From NCBI GenBank assembly GCA_027559495.1, contig JAMXSV010000028.1, positions 2,852,001-2,916,000 of the forward strand: DNA of 64,000 nucleotides. Reading direction: 5' to 3'. A program made the position numbers and the translations under genes. Positions 44,953-57,206 of this stretch are shown in pieces. How positions within the stretch are numbered: position 1 is the stretch's first letter; each line of letters starts with the position of its first letter. This DNA comes from Aurifilum marmelostoma (lineage: Eukaryota; Ascomycota; Sordariomycetes; Diaporthales; Cryphonectriaceae). The notes under the pieces were generated by a model. It was not told the origin of the DNA and ran no database searches. It saw only the letters and a list, made by a program, of their open reading frames with translations.

Positions 44953-47271
44953 CTAGGCGTTCCCGTTCACACTTCCGTTAGCAGCACCATTAGCCGCAAC
45001 AGGAGTCGTAGCAGTAGTGGCGGCGGTCGGGATCGGGCTCCTCTTCAATATCTCGGGGACTTCCATGAAGCGGTCAAAGTACGAGTCGAGCCATCTGGCA
45101 GCCTCCTCGCCCGCGTCGTCGACGCTCGAGTCCCACCTGCCAATGCTGCCAACGTACCCGTCGGGCCGGACATTGACGATGGCGACCTCTCCAGGGCCCA
45201 GGCTTCCCAGCCACTTGTTGGTGCACAGCGAGCCGCGCGTATCCTGTTCTGGTATGTCATCGAGGTAGAATGTCCATTTGCTGTCCTGCAAAAGAGGAGG
45301 CAGGTCGGACACTTCAATATCGGATTTGGGCATTGTGGCTGCAGATTGTTAGAATCTCTACTCTCCTTAATCTGACCTTGGCACGAAAGGGCGCTTGGGG
45401 CGGTACTTACTAATAAGTCCAAAGGTAAAGAGATGGCTAACGGCTGTGTACCTCTCCGGTCTGACATAGATGTCCTCTGGCGCAGGTAGTCTTGGTTGTG
45501 CCGCGTATGAGAGACTGGCAGCGACCGACAGTTGCCGAATAAGCGATGAGTCCGCAGCCAGAGCATCGCAGAAGTTCTCGAGGAACATCTTGGATTGGTG
45601 AACGTCCCACATCAACAGATATATCCTGAACTGGCCCAGCATGGGTATATCGAGCTGGATGTCAACGGGGTTGGAGTCCAGGTACCGAGTTACCTTGGCC
45701 GGAGGAAGTAGACAGCCGGGCTTCGCCTCTCCTAGGAGCCATGTCTGGCTCTCCATCATATTGAGGGCGTTTTCCCCATATTCTGCGCCAATGCCAGAGA
45801 TGAAACGCACGTTTGTCTTGAAGTTCTCGGCCAGGGTAACTGCGTCACCTCCGGCGATCTGATTCGCATGCTCATAGTCAAAGTTGACCAGATCCAGCGC
45901 GATCTTCCTCCTCTCGTCCTCGTAGCTTTCCAGCAGCGCTGGTTTCGCCAAGCCCCGGACCGCGTAGTTCAGCTTCCACGCTATGTTCCAAGCGTCGTGC
46001 ATGGATGTGTTCATACCCTGCGATGCCTTGGGCGAGTGTGTGTGGCTTGCGTCGCCTGCCAGGAAAGCCCTGTGGTGAGAGTCGCAGAAGCGGCTGGCCA
46101 CCCGCTGGCCGATCTGGTACCGACCGAACCACTCAATGTACTTCCAATTGACAGTGAAAGGCTTCATGATCTCCTTGGCCCGGGCCATGATGTACTCCTG
46201 GCCGAGGGTCTTCCGGTCCTCTTTCATTCCGCTCTTGAGCTCGATATAGAATCGCGTCATGTTGCGTTCCCTGGGGATGATAAGTATAGAGCCATACTCT
46301 TGCGAGTACACCAGAGTCTTGGACCAGATGTCTGGGAAGTCGGTCTCGATCTCTCCATCGAGCACCCCCCACACCACAGGTTGAGACATGCCCACGGGCT
46401 TCGCCTCCGGAATGCTCTTGCGCACTTTGGAGTGTGCTCCATCGCCTGGGGGTTTTTTTTATCAGCCAAGCCACATTGATAGTGTAATCTCTTGAGGTGT
46501 GTGGCCTGCACTCACATCCGACAAGGTATTGCGCCAAGATTGTCCTCTTGTCCTGCGTCACATTCACCCTGGTGTTTATCTGCAACGCCGCACCAACCTT
46601 TTTCGACATCAGGGAGTCGCAGGCACTATAAGACTCGAAGGCGCAGTTCCTCTTGACCTCGACGCCGCGCTTCTTCATATCATCGATGAAGAGGCTCTCC
46701 ACCATCCCCTGATGGACCAGCAGGATATAGGGATCCAGGACATCGATGACAGGCGGGTAGTGCACCTCGCGGCCGAGCCGGCGCAGAGGGTCGTCTGCTG
46801 TTGATCGCCAGAAGGAGATGTCATAGACACGGACGCCTCTCTGCAATAACGAATCTGCTAACCGCATCTGTCGAAATGTCTCGATCGTCTTTGGCTGCAA
46901 GCCATCAGCCCTGTGAACCCATGTCAGCGTTAGTTGAACAGACAAAACCACGCTCCTCCTCGTTGCTCTGTCCATCACACTGGATATACCAAGGGTTTAT
47001 GATATATATACCTTCCCACCGGTGTAGGGTCCGCCCTGTCGTCTATGACCTGTGCCTTGATGCCCATCCGCGCCAGGTTCGCCCCAAGCATCAGCCCGGC
47101 CGGGCCGGCGCCCACGATGCACACCTGGCATTGTGAAGGCGCCTCGGGCATACTCCGCAGTAGAGTGACACGGTCAACGCAGTTGGCGCCGATGACGCCC
47201 TCTGTGGTTTCCACATTGCCGTCGTGGCTCCTCGTGTTCTCCGAGGCCGTCTCGAGGATCCCTGGCGCCAT
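44953..47271 (-). CDS. FAD-dependent monooxygenase, phenol 2-monooxygenase / PHBH type
   Basis: Four minus-strand exons, 47271-47012, 46910-46516, 46445-45411 and 45338-44953, encode 691 aa (2076 nt). Visible: FAD Rossmann [20 protein letters not shown] (GxGxxG about 54-59), the second FAD motif [11 protein letters not shown] formed across the intron 2 junction (about 217-226), and [19 protein letters not shown] (about 343-360). A C-terminal thioredoxin-like domain, usual in phenol hydroxylases, includes [26 protein letters not shown]. Such enzymes hydroxylate phenolic rings with NADPH and O2. The closing residues are low complexity (Thr/Ala then Asn/Gly). An alternative ATG lies 12 nt upstream (47283). 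The substrate cannot be read from sequence. The gene stands alone next to a gene-poor stretch, so a catabolic role is as likely as a secondary-metabolite one. Confidence 0.9.
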
Positions 47272-47925
47272 GGTCGCAAACATATACACACACAAACACA
47301 CCAAGCCTGAGGGCCTGCTTTGCCTCGATCAGAGCGGTAATGCAACACTATGCCTCGGGCGAGCGATGGTTCGGCGCCTACAATGTATATCGAGTCGTCG
47401 GAAGAGAGATAGAGGGCGCCGAGCTCGTGGTCGGAGGACGGTAGGTATAGTCTGTGTGCTGCCGAAGTGGTCTCGAGCAGCCCAGGGAGTCGGATCTTCC
47501 GGAGAACGCAGGTCGCCTATAGGCGCAATACACGGACCAGGTGATGTAGGTGTGACGGTCCTAAACGGTGTCTCTCTGTCTCTCGCGGGCACCGCTCACG
47601 AGAATAAGCCCAAGCTCTGCGAGTTGACTGTGTCAGGACAGATCTGAGCACATGAAACCACAAATACAGCCAGGAGTGGTGCGGTAGTACGACGTCTTTG
47701 TTGCGTTGTGGTATGGAAGGTTTCGAGGCTATGGTGACTGGGGTCGAGTCAGTTTCTAGGTCGTGTGGACCGCAGATGGCAGATGCAGGATATGGCATAG
47801 ACCCGTTCACACCAGATCCAGCAGAGCGGTAACGGAAGATGGTACGGGACGAGGAGGCAATCCAGGACCCAGCGTGGTGGAAGAGGAGGGGGGGGGGGTT
47901 TCGATTTTGGGGCTGCAACCAAAGG

Positions 47926-47979
<54 letters not shown>

Positions 47980-50900
47980 GGGTGGGTGTGGTCTTACTCT
48001 GGAGATACAAGTCGACTGGCACAGACGAATAGAAAGGTATGCAGGTAGACAGGGAGTGAGCCTCAGGTATGTTGCACTGAAACGGGCGGGACCTGGACCA
48101 GGAGGCGGCACGACAGAGGAGGGATACACGAGATTCAAGACGGGGTGGAAATAGTGTTTGGGTTGGGTTGGATCAGGGCAATATGGAATGATCCAGGTGC
48201 AGGGCAAGTTCGGCAGGCGGAAGGATAGGAAGAAGGAAAAAAAAGATAAAAAGGATGCCTTTGCTGCAGCAGGATGTAACACAACGTGGGCTGGATGGAG
48301 GGGCAGAAGAGTCTAGTTGTTGGCGTTGTGACCTTCAGAAGATGCTGGTTTCATGCATCTCCTTGACCCCTCTGGTTCTGTGGCGACCTGATCATCCCAT
48401 ACCTTTCCAGGAATGCCTCCTCTTTTCCCTCTCTTCTTTCTTTCTTTCCGACTTGCGCAAACGGTGCCAGCGCGCGCGTGAGTGTTGGTGGACATGAATG
48501 TGGGACGTGGGACGTGAGAGTGGGAGCAGGACGGGGATGGTTCGAGGCCAGAGCTTGACACAACGTACGACAAGTGGTTCGATTATTGCTCCCAGGGTGG
48601 AAACCCCCGCGGGTGGGTACGGCAGGTGCTATGGTACAAGACAAGACTTAGGGCCTCCAGCACTGTCAAGTTGTAAGCAGCTCGCCACAGCGCTGCCGCA
48701 GTGCCTCAGTGGGAGGGCCCTGACCTTGTCAGGCCTGTAACCCTGCAACCCTTTCCAGAGACCCCACGCTCTTGCAGTGCCCTGAGCTGTACGTAGTACT
48801 GCTGATGGATGGTGCAAGCTGTCCAGCCCTGCCAAGGCCCCAAGAAAGAAGCGACACAGATAGGCCCCCTAGCACACAGGATCGTACCAATCACGTCAAG
48901 TCTGGAGTAGCGAAGATCAGCCCACTCCATCAGCCCGCTCGACAGACCGCGGCCCGCTACTCCTTAGGGGTCTTTGCTGATGTTTGACAGGAAATCTCCG
49001 GGTCCTTACTCTAGCTGGTTAGGTGCTAATTGTAGCCCTGAACGGCCTGACCATTAACCACTGTAGCACCCACTACTATACTCGCTACGGCACAATGCAA
49101 GGCATCATCTGTATGGCTTGCTGTGCCATAGCAAGTTTCAGATTCCTTCCCGACCTACCTACTCCGGTAACAGCACATACCATTGCAAGCAAACATGGCA
49201 TGGCACATGGCCAACCCACCCTCAGATATTTTGGCAGCCGGTCCCCACGTCGATCGCCTGGGCTCTATTCACGCTGACAGGTCCGAAAGAGCCCGCGAAA
49301 TACAGGGAGAGAGTTCGGTGTGGATGGTTAGTCCCCAACAAAACGGTCCACAACTTTTCTTTCCTCTCCCTTTGCAACGTACAAACACAAAGAGGCAACC
49401 CGTCTCACTAACCATTCCCATGATCCCTTTGCAATGACTCTTTTTTTCTTTCTCTGTTTTTCGGAATATCACAAATGACAAGCCTCTCACACACATTTGA
49501 TAAAGTTCAAGCGATCATCTCTGCCGCTGCTGGATCGGGATGGTGCCGAACAGCGTTGACTGACTATACACACAATGTGGTCTGATCCTCTCCTGTCATT
49601 GCCCTGACGAGTGAGCTTACTAGTCGGTCCTAGGTAGATCTCTCGACAGGTGACCGGTCAAGCAGTCGGCTGACGGCATAATGCTGCTCTGGCGATGTGC
49701 GTCTTCACCACTCAGCTTGGAAACCTGTGCAGGCTTGTGAATCCTGCTTGATGTACATGCCCGGCATTTACGGCTCAGCCGGCATCAGCAGCACAGGCCA
49801 CAAGCCGGAATCGAAAGGTTGAGTCTACAGAGAACAGGACACCACGTAAAGGATCCTGCCTCTGTGCTTTGGAAGGCTGAATATGTACCTAGGAAAATAG
49901 AAAATGAAGCTACAAGGGTGTCGACTCTCCGCTACGACACAAAGACGTGTTCTTCTTGAAGTGTCGATATTGAAAGCTATTGGATGATAGATGGCTCGAT
50001 GAACCAAACCAGACCAGGCCAGGTGGAATCGTGTCTAGATCTAGCCAGAGCTATCTCGCGGCTCGCTCAATTCCTCCATGCGATCTCGGTCTGCTCATGC
50101 GTCCTGTGTCTCCGCAGCCGTGCGTGTGGGCTGTTTTGACCATATCCAGCTGAAGATGGGATGGCAGCAGGGTCACTTTCGGAGCGGATGTTCCGTCAGG
50201 CAATATGCAGTAATGCAGAATGTTGAGCAATGAGGCACATATCGCCAGTTTCCTATCGTGCTGTGTCCATGTCGCATGGCAGCCTGTTTCCCGTTTCAGT
50301 CGCTCACTGGGGGTGCTGTCCAGATGCTTGCGACTTGCCGAGACTTACCCTTCCCCGGTTTTCAACAGCTTATTTGTCACTCTCCTCTATACAATTCGGC
50401 AGTTGATACGGAAATCGGATAACTGGGTAAGCGGAAGCCCTCTGATTGATGAACAACCGCCATATCGATGGTCAAGTGACGTAGATGATGTCTAGGAACA
50501 GACTGAGAGTATGATGAGATGGCTTGGATATCGTCCTGTCTCACTGATTCTGCGAAAATGGCGAAGTACATACTGTCTTGGAAATGGTGCGCTTGAAAGT
50601 TGCCCATCTATGGAATAGGCCGGTCAATATTCTTCGGGCATTGAGAATGGCAGCAGTCCATGCCTGTCTATTGGTTCATTGCGTCTTAGCAGCAACCAGC
50701 CCAGGCCGGCTGTCTTCTAAGCCTTTGGCCTTTCCTCTCCCACGGACCCGTGTTTCTCTTGCTGTTGAGGTGGCTTGCTGCATTAAGACATTGTGCCCTC
50801 TTTTCATATCACTCATGTGAGGGGACGAACGAGATATACTGGTTCAATACATGGCAGCCTTAGGTCCCGCAAAAACAAAACCAACTCATCATTGACGTCG

Positions 50901-52486
50901 TACCATTGATCCTCCATAATCCTCAAGAGACGTGATAGTCTTGAGACGCGATAGCAGTTGGGTTTTGCATCAGATTATGCCACAGCTGAGCCATAAATGC
51001 TATGTTTGTAGGCCAGTGACTGTCTTGAATGGAACAACAGCAAGTCATTAGTTCCTGTCAAATTTTATAAGGGCTCTACAGACAACCTTTTCTCAAGTGG
51101 GAGACTGATTTGGTATATATTGTTCACAGAAAACACTACATTTGGCAAGCTTCGGAGAAGTTTCAAAACGTACCCGAAAGGTGAGGCTAATTACTCAAAT
51201 ATCAAATAGGACCTTCCACAATTTACTAGCCTGCCCCCGTCGCCGATGTAGTCTTTCATAAAAACAGTTCTGAGAAGTACCCTAGGGTACTCAGTCCTTG
51301 TTCCGAGGTTTGATATATCTGTGTCTACCTCAAAAGTAGAGAAAAATGAGACTCAGGAAAGTCTGTGTGCTGCACGGGGCAATGACAAGAGGATTAGAGA
51401 ACTTGACCCGATGGGGCATGTTCTATGGTTTCACCAACATATAGGGCGATGTTATGTTCACCTCTTTCTGATCATCATTCCTTGAGTGGGAACCCGCCAG
51501 TCTCTAAGGGGTTCAGATCGAGATGATATATCGAGAGTTTGGATTTCCATGGTGTTAATTTTGAAAATACCAGGCTGGAAGGCGGGCTGGCAATCATCTC
51601 GATGTCGTCTCCAGGCACTCAGGACCTCTCAAAACCACCTACAAGCTGATCCTCGGAAGTGTCGAGGGGACGAAAAACTAATGGCCCCATCACATGGAAG
51701 GTCGAAGATTTCTAGTTGAGCAACTGGGTCAATAAGTACAAAAGTTAGGTTAGGCGCTTCAGAACAGACGGCACTGCGAAAAGTTGCATGCCGGATTTAC
51801 GCACCCTGGCGCCCCACTGGTTCTTTGGCTTGACCGCCAGCGTCGAGACAGGGTACCAGAGTCAAGCGTTGACTCACATATGATTACGTTGTTGGTAAAC
51901 TGAAGGCAAATCAAGTCTCTACACACGTAGAGAGTTGCCCTCTCGCAATGGATTTGCGATCGGATCTTGGACTAGTATTGAGGAAGCGGTGTGCTCTTGC
52001 TCTTATTGCAGCTCTGTCATTATTAAATCTACTTACATAGTGCCACGCAGACAATCTCTCAGTTATCTTATTGCTTTTGAGCGCTTGTAGAGGCGGAAGG
52101 AGAGAGAAGGGGGGGGGGGGCATGTTAGCCTGCACTGGACAACTTTCCGTTCACATCATGAATGAAACGAGCGGGGCGAACGCCGATGAGGTCGATTTCA
52201 TGTGTACTTGATCTATCTTATATAAAAGGGAAGGGGAGAGAAACGAGCAGAATATATGCTCCCTAAACTATATACTCCGAACATATGAACAATAAATCTC
52301 ACCAGGCCTACTGTGCCAATCAGAGCATCCACCTCGTGACAACTAGTAACAAGATTGTTGATTATTTTCTTCAACTTCTGCTAAGGCTTCAAGAAGAAGC
52401 TCTGCAATATCTTACTAGTTCTACAAGAAAGCCTAGCTCATTACGTCCCTTAATGGTGAACAGCGGAACCTTGAAGGCCCCCAAGC
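47272..52486. other. Gene-poor region, 5.2 kb
   Basis: No gene I can support. The leftmost part is the monooxygenase promoter. It contains a TG microsatellite (47929-47970) followed by G-rich GGGTGGGTGTG repeats, and a run of ten G near 47888. From about 50.8 kb rightward AT content rises. ORFs here are short and none carries a known motif. Confidence 0.5.
47929..47991. repeat. (TG)21 microsatellite with G-rich extension
   Basis: 21 uninterrupted TG units (47929-47970), then GGTGGGTGTGGGTGGGTGTGG. Alternating purine-pyrimidine DNA next to a G-tract array could adopt Z-DNA or G-quadruplex forms; that is inference. Confidence 0.9.
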
Positions 52487-54025
52487 TCACACATGTGGTA
52501 TGAAGTTGACCCAGTTCACCGAGTCGTAAACGCCCTCCGGCTGCGACCTGAAGCTGATGACTACCTCTGTTATGATGATCAGCCTTGCACATATGCCTGC
52601 CAGCGTAGCTATAATCAGCATGAGGTCCGTCAGGGTGAAGCTGGGACAGCACCGTCCTCTGCTCCCCTTCTTGTTGGTTTCCGCTTTATGTTGGGTACTC
52701 AAGGTATTCACCCAGAACAAGGCGAGGCTGAACCGCCCTGTGTATCCCGAAAGAGCCAACACCCGCATTGTGCCGACAACGAAGGCTGACGTGCCTGCTA
52801 GGGCTATAGCTGACGCGCGCCAAAGTTGTCGTTCCGCGGCGGTGGGGTAGGCTATGTTCCAGTCCATGAGATGAATACAGGAATGTAACACCGACGAGAC
52901 GATGATACCGACATATATCTTGGATGGCATATCGGCGTATAGGAGGATTGCGTCGTTGGGAATCCGCTGGATGGGATGCTGTCGATGCTTAGAGATGCTG
53001 GATACGGCCGATGATACGTCAGAGTCCGTATGGCTTATTGTCTGAAGCTCAGCGGTCTCGAGCTCTTTCGCCTCTGCCTTCTTGAAGAGAGAGACATCCT
53101 GGATCTCACCGCCACGCTCTTTTGGACAAGCCTCCAGGTCTTTCCCCGCGGCCTCTAGCACTCTTGCCAATCCGAACATGCGAAATGCCTTTCGTCTCGT
53201 CCACGTACGGCCCTCCTCCTCGACCCAGTCCAGCGGCGTACGGTCCCATTCCTCTGGTAGACGCCCAGCATCCTCTCTGATTTTCGCCATGCTGAACGCA
53301 CAGGGCAATGTCATCGCAGTGCTGACATCCTGTGGCTTCTGCCACCAAAAGAAATATGGCATGATGGTCGACACAACGAAGCCAAGGGTGAAGAGCTCGA
53401 GCGGCGTGATGGGCAAGCCCTGGGCCGCACGGGCGATGCTCTGCAGCATGAGCCAGAGGCCCTGGAAGATCGCAAAGGCCTTGGCAAAGTTGTCGGCTTT
53501 TGACTTGTCCTCGATCTCATCCGTAGAGACTTCGGGCAGGCCGATGTATCCGCGTGAGACGAGGTAATATATCGACGCTGCGTTGACGGGGAAGGGTTCG
53601 CAGTCGGGGCACTGCAAGAGGAAGCCTGGGCAGTCGGTACCCCGTTCAGCATAGACGCAACTTGGAAGAAAGCAAGTTACTGGGACTTCAGCAAGGAGAG
53701 GCTTACCTCCGCTGTTGGCATAGAAGGCATGTGTCAAGCGCCATTTCGCCGGCTGGTCGCGTAACTGCGGCAGCTCCTGCATCTTCTTGATAGACTTTGA
53801 GGCCGAGTCCCATTGCGCAGCTGCCACGAGAGTCATGAGTGCGGGCAAGAAAAGGCAGACGCAGCCCCAGCGGAGCCGCCGGACAGTCCAGCTCCAGAAG
53901 GACTCGCCGGCCGCTGGGATGTTGGTGTGCACGACCGTCCACACAGCCGTGACCAGCACGAGAATGCAGCTCCATGCAATGTCCATGGTCCCTCTGCTGT
54001 TTGGGCCCCATTGGAAGCCCACCAT
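52487..54025 (-). CDS. Polytopic membrane protein of an uncharacterised fungal family
   Basis: Minus-strand exons 54025-53707 and 53625-52487 give 485 aa (1458 nt). The start has the family pattern GPNSRGTMDIAWSC, followed by hydrophobic segments (VLVTAVWTVVHTNIP, CVCLFLPALMTLVAAAQW), RLTHAFYANSGG, and across the splice GFLLQCPDCEPFPVNAASI, then LVSRGYIGLPEV. About six or seven TM segments are likely in total. The C-terminus IITEVVISFRSQPEGVYDSVNWVNFIPHV matches the conserved ending. The intron (53706-53626, 81 nt) has no stop and is a multiple of three; removal is favoured because it restores the GGFLLQ junction. I know this family as abundant and variable in filamentous ascomycetes, without a proven function. 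It lies 1.1 kb from the RIP-damaged block, yet the coding sequence looks intact. Confidence 0.82.
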   Translation of the reverse strand: MVGFQWGPNSRGTMDIAWSCILVLVTAVWTVVHTNIPAAGESFWSWTVRRLRWGCVCLFLPALMTLVAAAQWDSASKSIKKMQELPQLRDQPAKWRLTHAFYANSGGKPLLAEVPVTCFLPSCVYAERGTDCPGFLLQCPDCEPFPVNAASIYYLVSRGYIGLPEVSTDEIEDKSKADNFAKAFAIFQGLWLMLQSIARAAQGLPITPLELFTLGFVVSTIMPYFFWWQKPQDVSTAMTLPCAFSMAKIREDAGRLPEEWDRTPLDWVEEEGRTWTRRKAFRMFGLARVLEAAGKDLEACPKERGGEIQDVSLFKKAEAKELETAELQTISHTDSDVSSAVSSISKHRQHPIQRIPNDAILLYADMPSKIYVGIIVSSVLHSCIHLMDWNIAYPTAAERQLWRASAIALAGTSAFVVGTMRVLALSGYTGRFSLALFWVNTLSTQHKAETNKKGSRGRCCPSFTLTDLMLIIATLAGICARLIIITEVVISFRSQPEGVYDSVNWVNFIPHV

Positions 54026-55160
54026 GCTAACTATCCTTTCGTCACGTCTGGGGAAGGTGTGCTGACAACGTGGCGGGGAGTGAGCGAGCTGAGAAAATCC
54101 AGACTTCACATCATGATGGACATCTGGATATACTTGTATACGCCGGGGTCTTTTCCTGCTGCTGTTGCGAAATTTGCCACCAAGCTCTTTTAGTAATGGC
54201 CTAAGCTCTCCAGCAATGAATCCTCTGTCGTCACCATCCTCAGCTATGCCGAAATGATTAGATGCAGGAAATGGGAAGGTATTACTGTCAGAGTTTGGGG
54301 GCCGTTTTTAGGGCCAGGCCACTGGCAGTTGCGACTCTTCGAAATGATGTTACAGTTACATCGCACGTTCAAGGAATGCCACCACAGATGCGTGGGCTAC
54401 GAGCGTGACCTGGATTATGGTTACCTGAGTATCATCAAGGAACCTTGGAAAGGCAGCTGGTACATCGTGCAGCACGGCTGAAACCTAACACCCGCCCAAA
54501 GTCAACAAGCTTGATCAGCGGATAAGGCAGAAGTCTCAGCGATCATGAGAACGAATGAGTAATTAGTTCAGTTTGATGTGATTAGTTGTTGCCTACGCTC
54601 AGGCAACAGTGCGTTGCTCTTCCGACGGTAATCTATGTTACAGATGCATGCGTGCATGCGTAGTAATTAACCCCGACTTTCTCTGCATGTTTTCCCGACC
54701 ACATCCAGGTCCCATGGGGCAACGATGCGCGAAGGTCCAGCACCATCATATGCCAATTCGAACAACTGCTCAATATATCGTCGACAGTCACGGCAGATTG
54801 AATATCTAGCAGACATTGACAGATATTTTTGTTGGTGAAAATTTCTCCTCACATATCTGACAATAGTTGTCACACTCAGCAAATTAGTCTTCCAACCTGA
54901 GGTCCTGACATGTCCTCTTTTCTTTCTTCCCTGCTTAAATTGACCGGAAAGCAAACCAAAATAAATCATCGCCGTCGTTACTGCCATCGACTACCAATCG
55001 TGCCTTCTCCATAAAAGGAAGCACAACATCGCTAGAAAGCCCTGAACCCATACTTCGTCATCTGTTGATGAATAAGGCACGATCTTCACAATCGTCACGA
55101 TCGTCGCCCTCTCCAAACGACGAGGGCATCAGAGGGCGTTTAATACATACGGACCGAGGG
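54026..55160. other. Intergenic flank leading into the AT-rich block
   Basis: Promoter side of the membrane-protein gene, then unassigned sequence of ordinary composition up to about 55160, where composition changes within a few tens of bases. Confidence 0.55.
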
Positions 55161-57206
55161 ATTTATTCCTTAACTAATTAAGGCCTTTTTATAATCGTTC
55201 AAAGATAAATAAACCTCCTCTTTAACCTCTAGATAGCCTAGATAGATAGAATCAAGCTTTATAGTTACTCTTTTATAATATATTATTAGTATAATTATAA
55301 TCTCTAGCCCTAGCAGTTTAGAATCTATTTATATTGCATTTTCTATTGCCTATTTAAGCTTAGTGCTTAATATATCTTTTCTATATCTATAGATATTAGA
55401 ATTCTTCTTTATTATTTTTATTATTAAGGCTATACTTTATATTTTTTATATTTAATTAATAAAAGGCTATTAATACTAGAAATATATATTTAAAATGCAA
55501 ATATAGTATATTTATAAACCTAGAGGCTTTAATTTAATAGCCTTCTAAAGAAAGCTAGGCATAGCTAAAGAAAATAGCTTAGCTAAGCATATTAATTACT
55601 TATAAAAAACCTCTTTATTTATTAATTACTATATCTAATATTAAGAATAGAAAGGAGAGCTTCTTAGCCTTAAAGCAATTTAGTAAGAAAGATTATCTCT
55701 ATTAGAGCAACTAGCTCTTATAAAAGCCTGCTATAAAGAAGCTTCTCCTTAAATATTGCAAATTCGACTTGCTTAAACCCCTTTTCTTAAAGATTAAAGA
55801 AAAGGGCTATCTAACTAATGCTAATAAGGCTTTAATAGCAACTCTAATTAACCTTAATAACCCCTTAGATAAAAATATTAAATTAGCTACTATTAATTTA
55901 ATAATTTAATAGTTCTATTTAAAGAAGGCTAGAGCTCTTATTGCTTATATTTCTAATCTAATTACTAAGTAGCTTACTTTAAGAGATTAGGCTATAGGCA
56001 CTAGATTTATTTAGTACTAAAAGCTTCTTATAAAGCTTTAAACTATTTAAAGCAAGTTTTATAAGATTTTAAGCAAATATATAAATGCCTTTAATCTTAT
56101 TAAAAAGAAGCTAGTTTTCTTTAGCTATTAAGTAGAAAATATAGAGTATTAGATTAACTTTATTTAGAGCATTTAAATTAAATATCCTTAGTAGATTGCA
56201 TATATTAAGCAATCTATATGCTTAAGCTTTTAAGGCTAATTTACTCTTAAAGCTATTTAAGCTAACTATATTAATAAAGCAAAGAACTTAAAGACCCTTA
56301 AAAGCGCAAACTTTATAGAGTAATAAAAGAAGAAAAAGAGTAGAAAAAAGAATAATAAAATATATCCTTATTATAACTACTTAGCTAATAACTATTAGTT
56401 TATTTATTCTAAGAAAAAGTAGAAAAAGGATAAATAGAGATATAAAGGAAAAATAGAGGAAAAGAATAGTAAAAAAGGTAGAAATATAGGCACTTAAGAG
56501 GCAAATCTTATATCTAAATAATAAGCTATTAAAAAAAAGATTATTAATATGCCTTTCTTTTCTCTTAAGCTATACTTAATACTTGCTATAAATCTAGCTA
56601 ATTAAAGAGCTTAAATTAAGCTATCTTAAGCTTTAAATATATTAAATCCTTTAAGGACCTTAATATATAGAAATTATTATTGCTAATTGCATACTATTAC
56701 TATATTCTCTTCTCTACTTAATATTAATATTTTTATTAATAATTTTATTAATAAAAGATTTATAGTAATATAGATATTATCTGCTATATCTTTAGTACTA
56801 AAGAAAAGTTTACTAATATTAACTATTTAATAAATATGCTAGCTATTACTATAAAAGAAGATCTAATTACTCTTTTTAGAGTTAAAATAATATAACTAAA
56901 GTATAAAATTAATAGCACTACTAATAATCTTATTCTATATTAAGTATATTTCTGCCCTAAATTTGCTTAAGATATTATTAGCATTTTATGCCTTTATAAG
57001 AAAAGCTTAAGAATTCGAAACTTTAATCTTTTTAAGCTCTAAGAATATAGCATAATTATATAGTTCGATAATAATTTTAATATTATTACTTTAATAGTAT
57101 ATAGCGCATTCCTTTTAAATAAAGCTATAAAATTCTTAGCCTTAGCTATTAATTTAGCTAAATAGCATTAATGCTTAAAGCATATTAGTAAAGAAGCTAT
57201 CTTATA
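55161..57206 (+). mobile_element. Ty1/Copia-type retrotransposon relic (gag and start of pol)
   Basis: Plus strand. Reading TAA/TAG as mutated Gln or Trp, a long frame runs from about 55600. A ruined zinc knuckle lies near 56365-56410 (YPYYNYLANNY, with Tyr at expected Cys and His places). Near 57140-57200 the pre-integrase motif reads LAK*H*CLKHISKEAIL, as in Copia proteins (LAKWH..LGHISKEAIL expected). The left boundary and LTR are not defined. The element is interrupted at about 57206 by the LTR of the Gypsy element; the rest of its pol should lie beyond that insertion, outside the window. Confidence 0.7.

Noticed and set aside
47749..48282. 177-codon minus-strand frame with a His/Thr repeat
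   Set aside because: It is the translation of the TG microsatellite and flanking low-complexity DNA.
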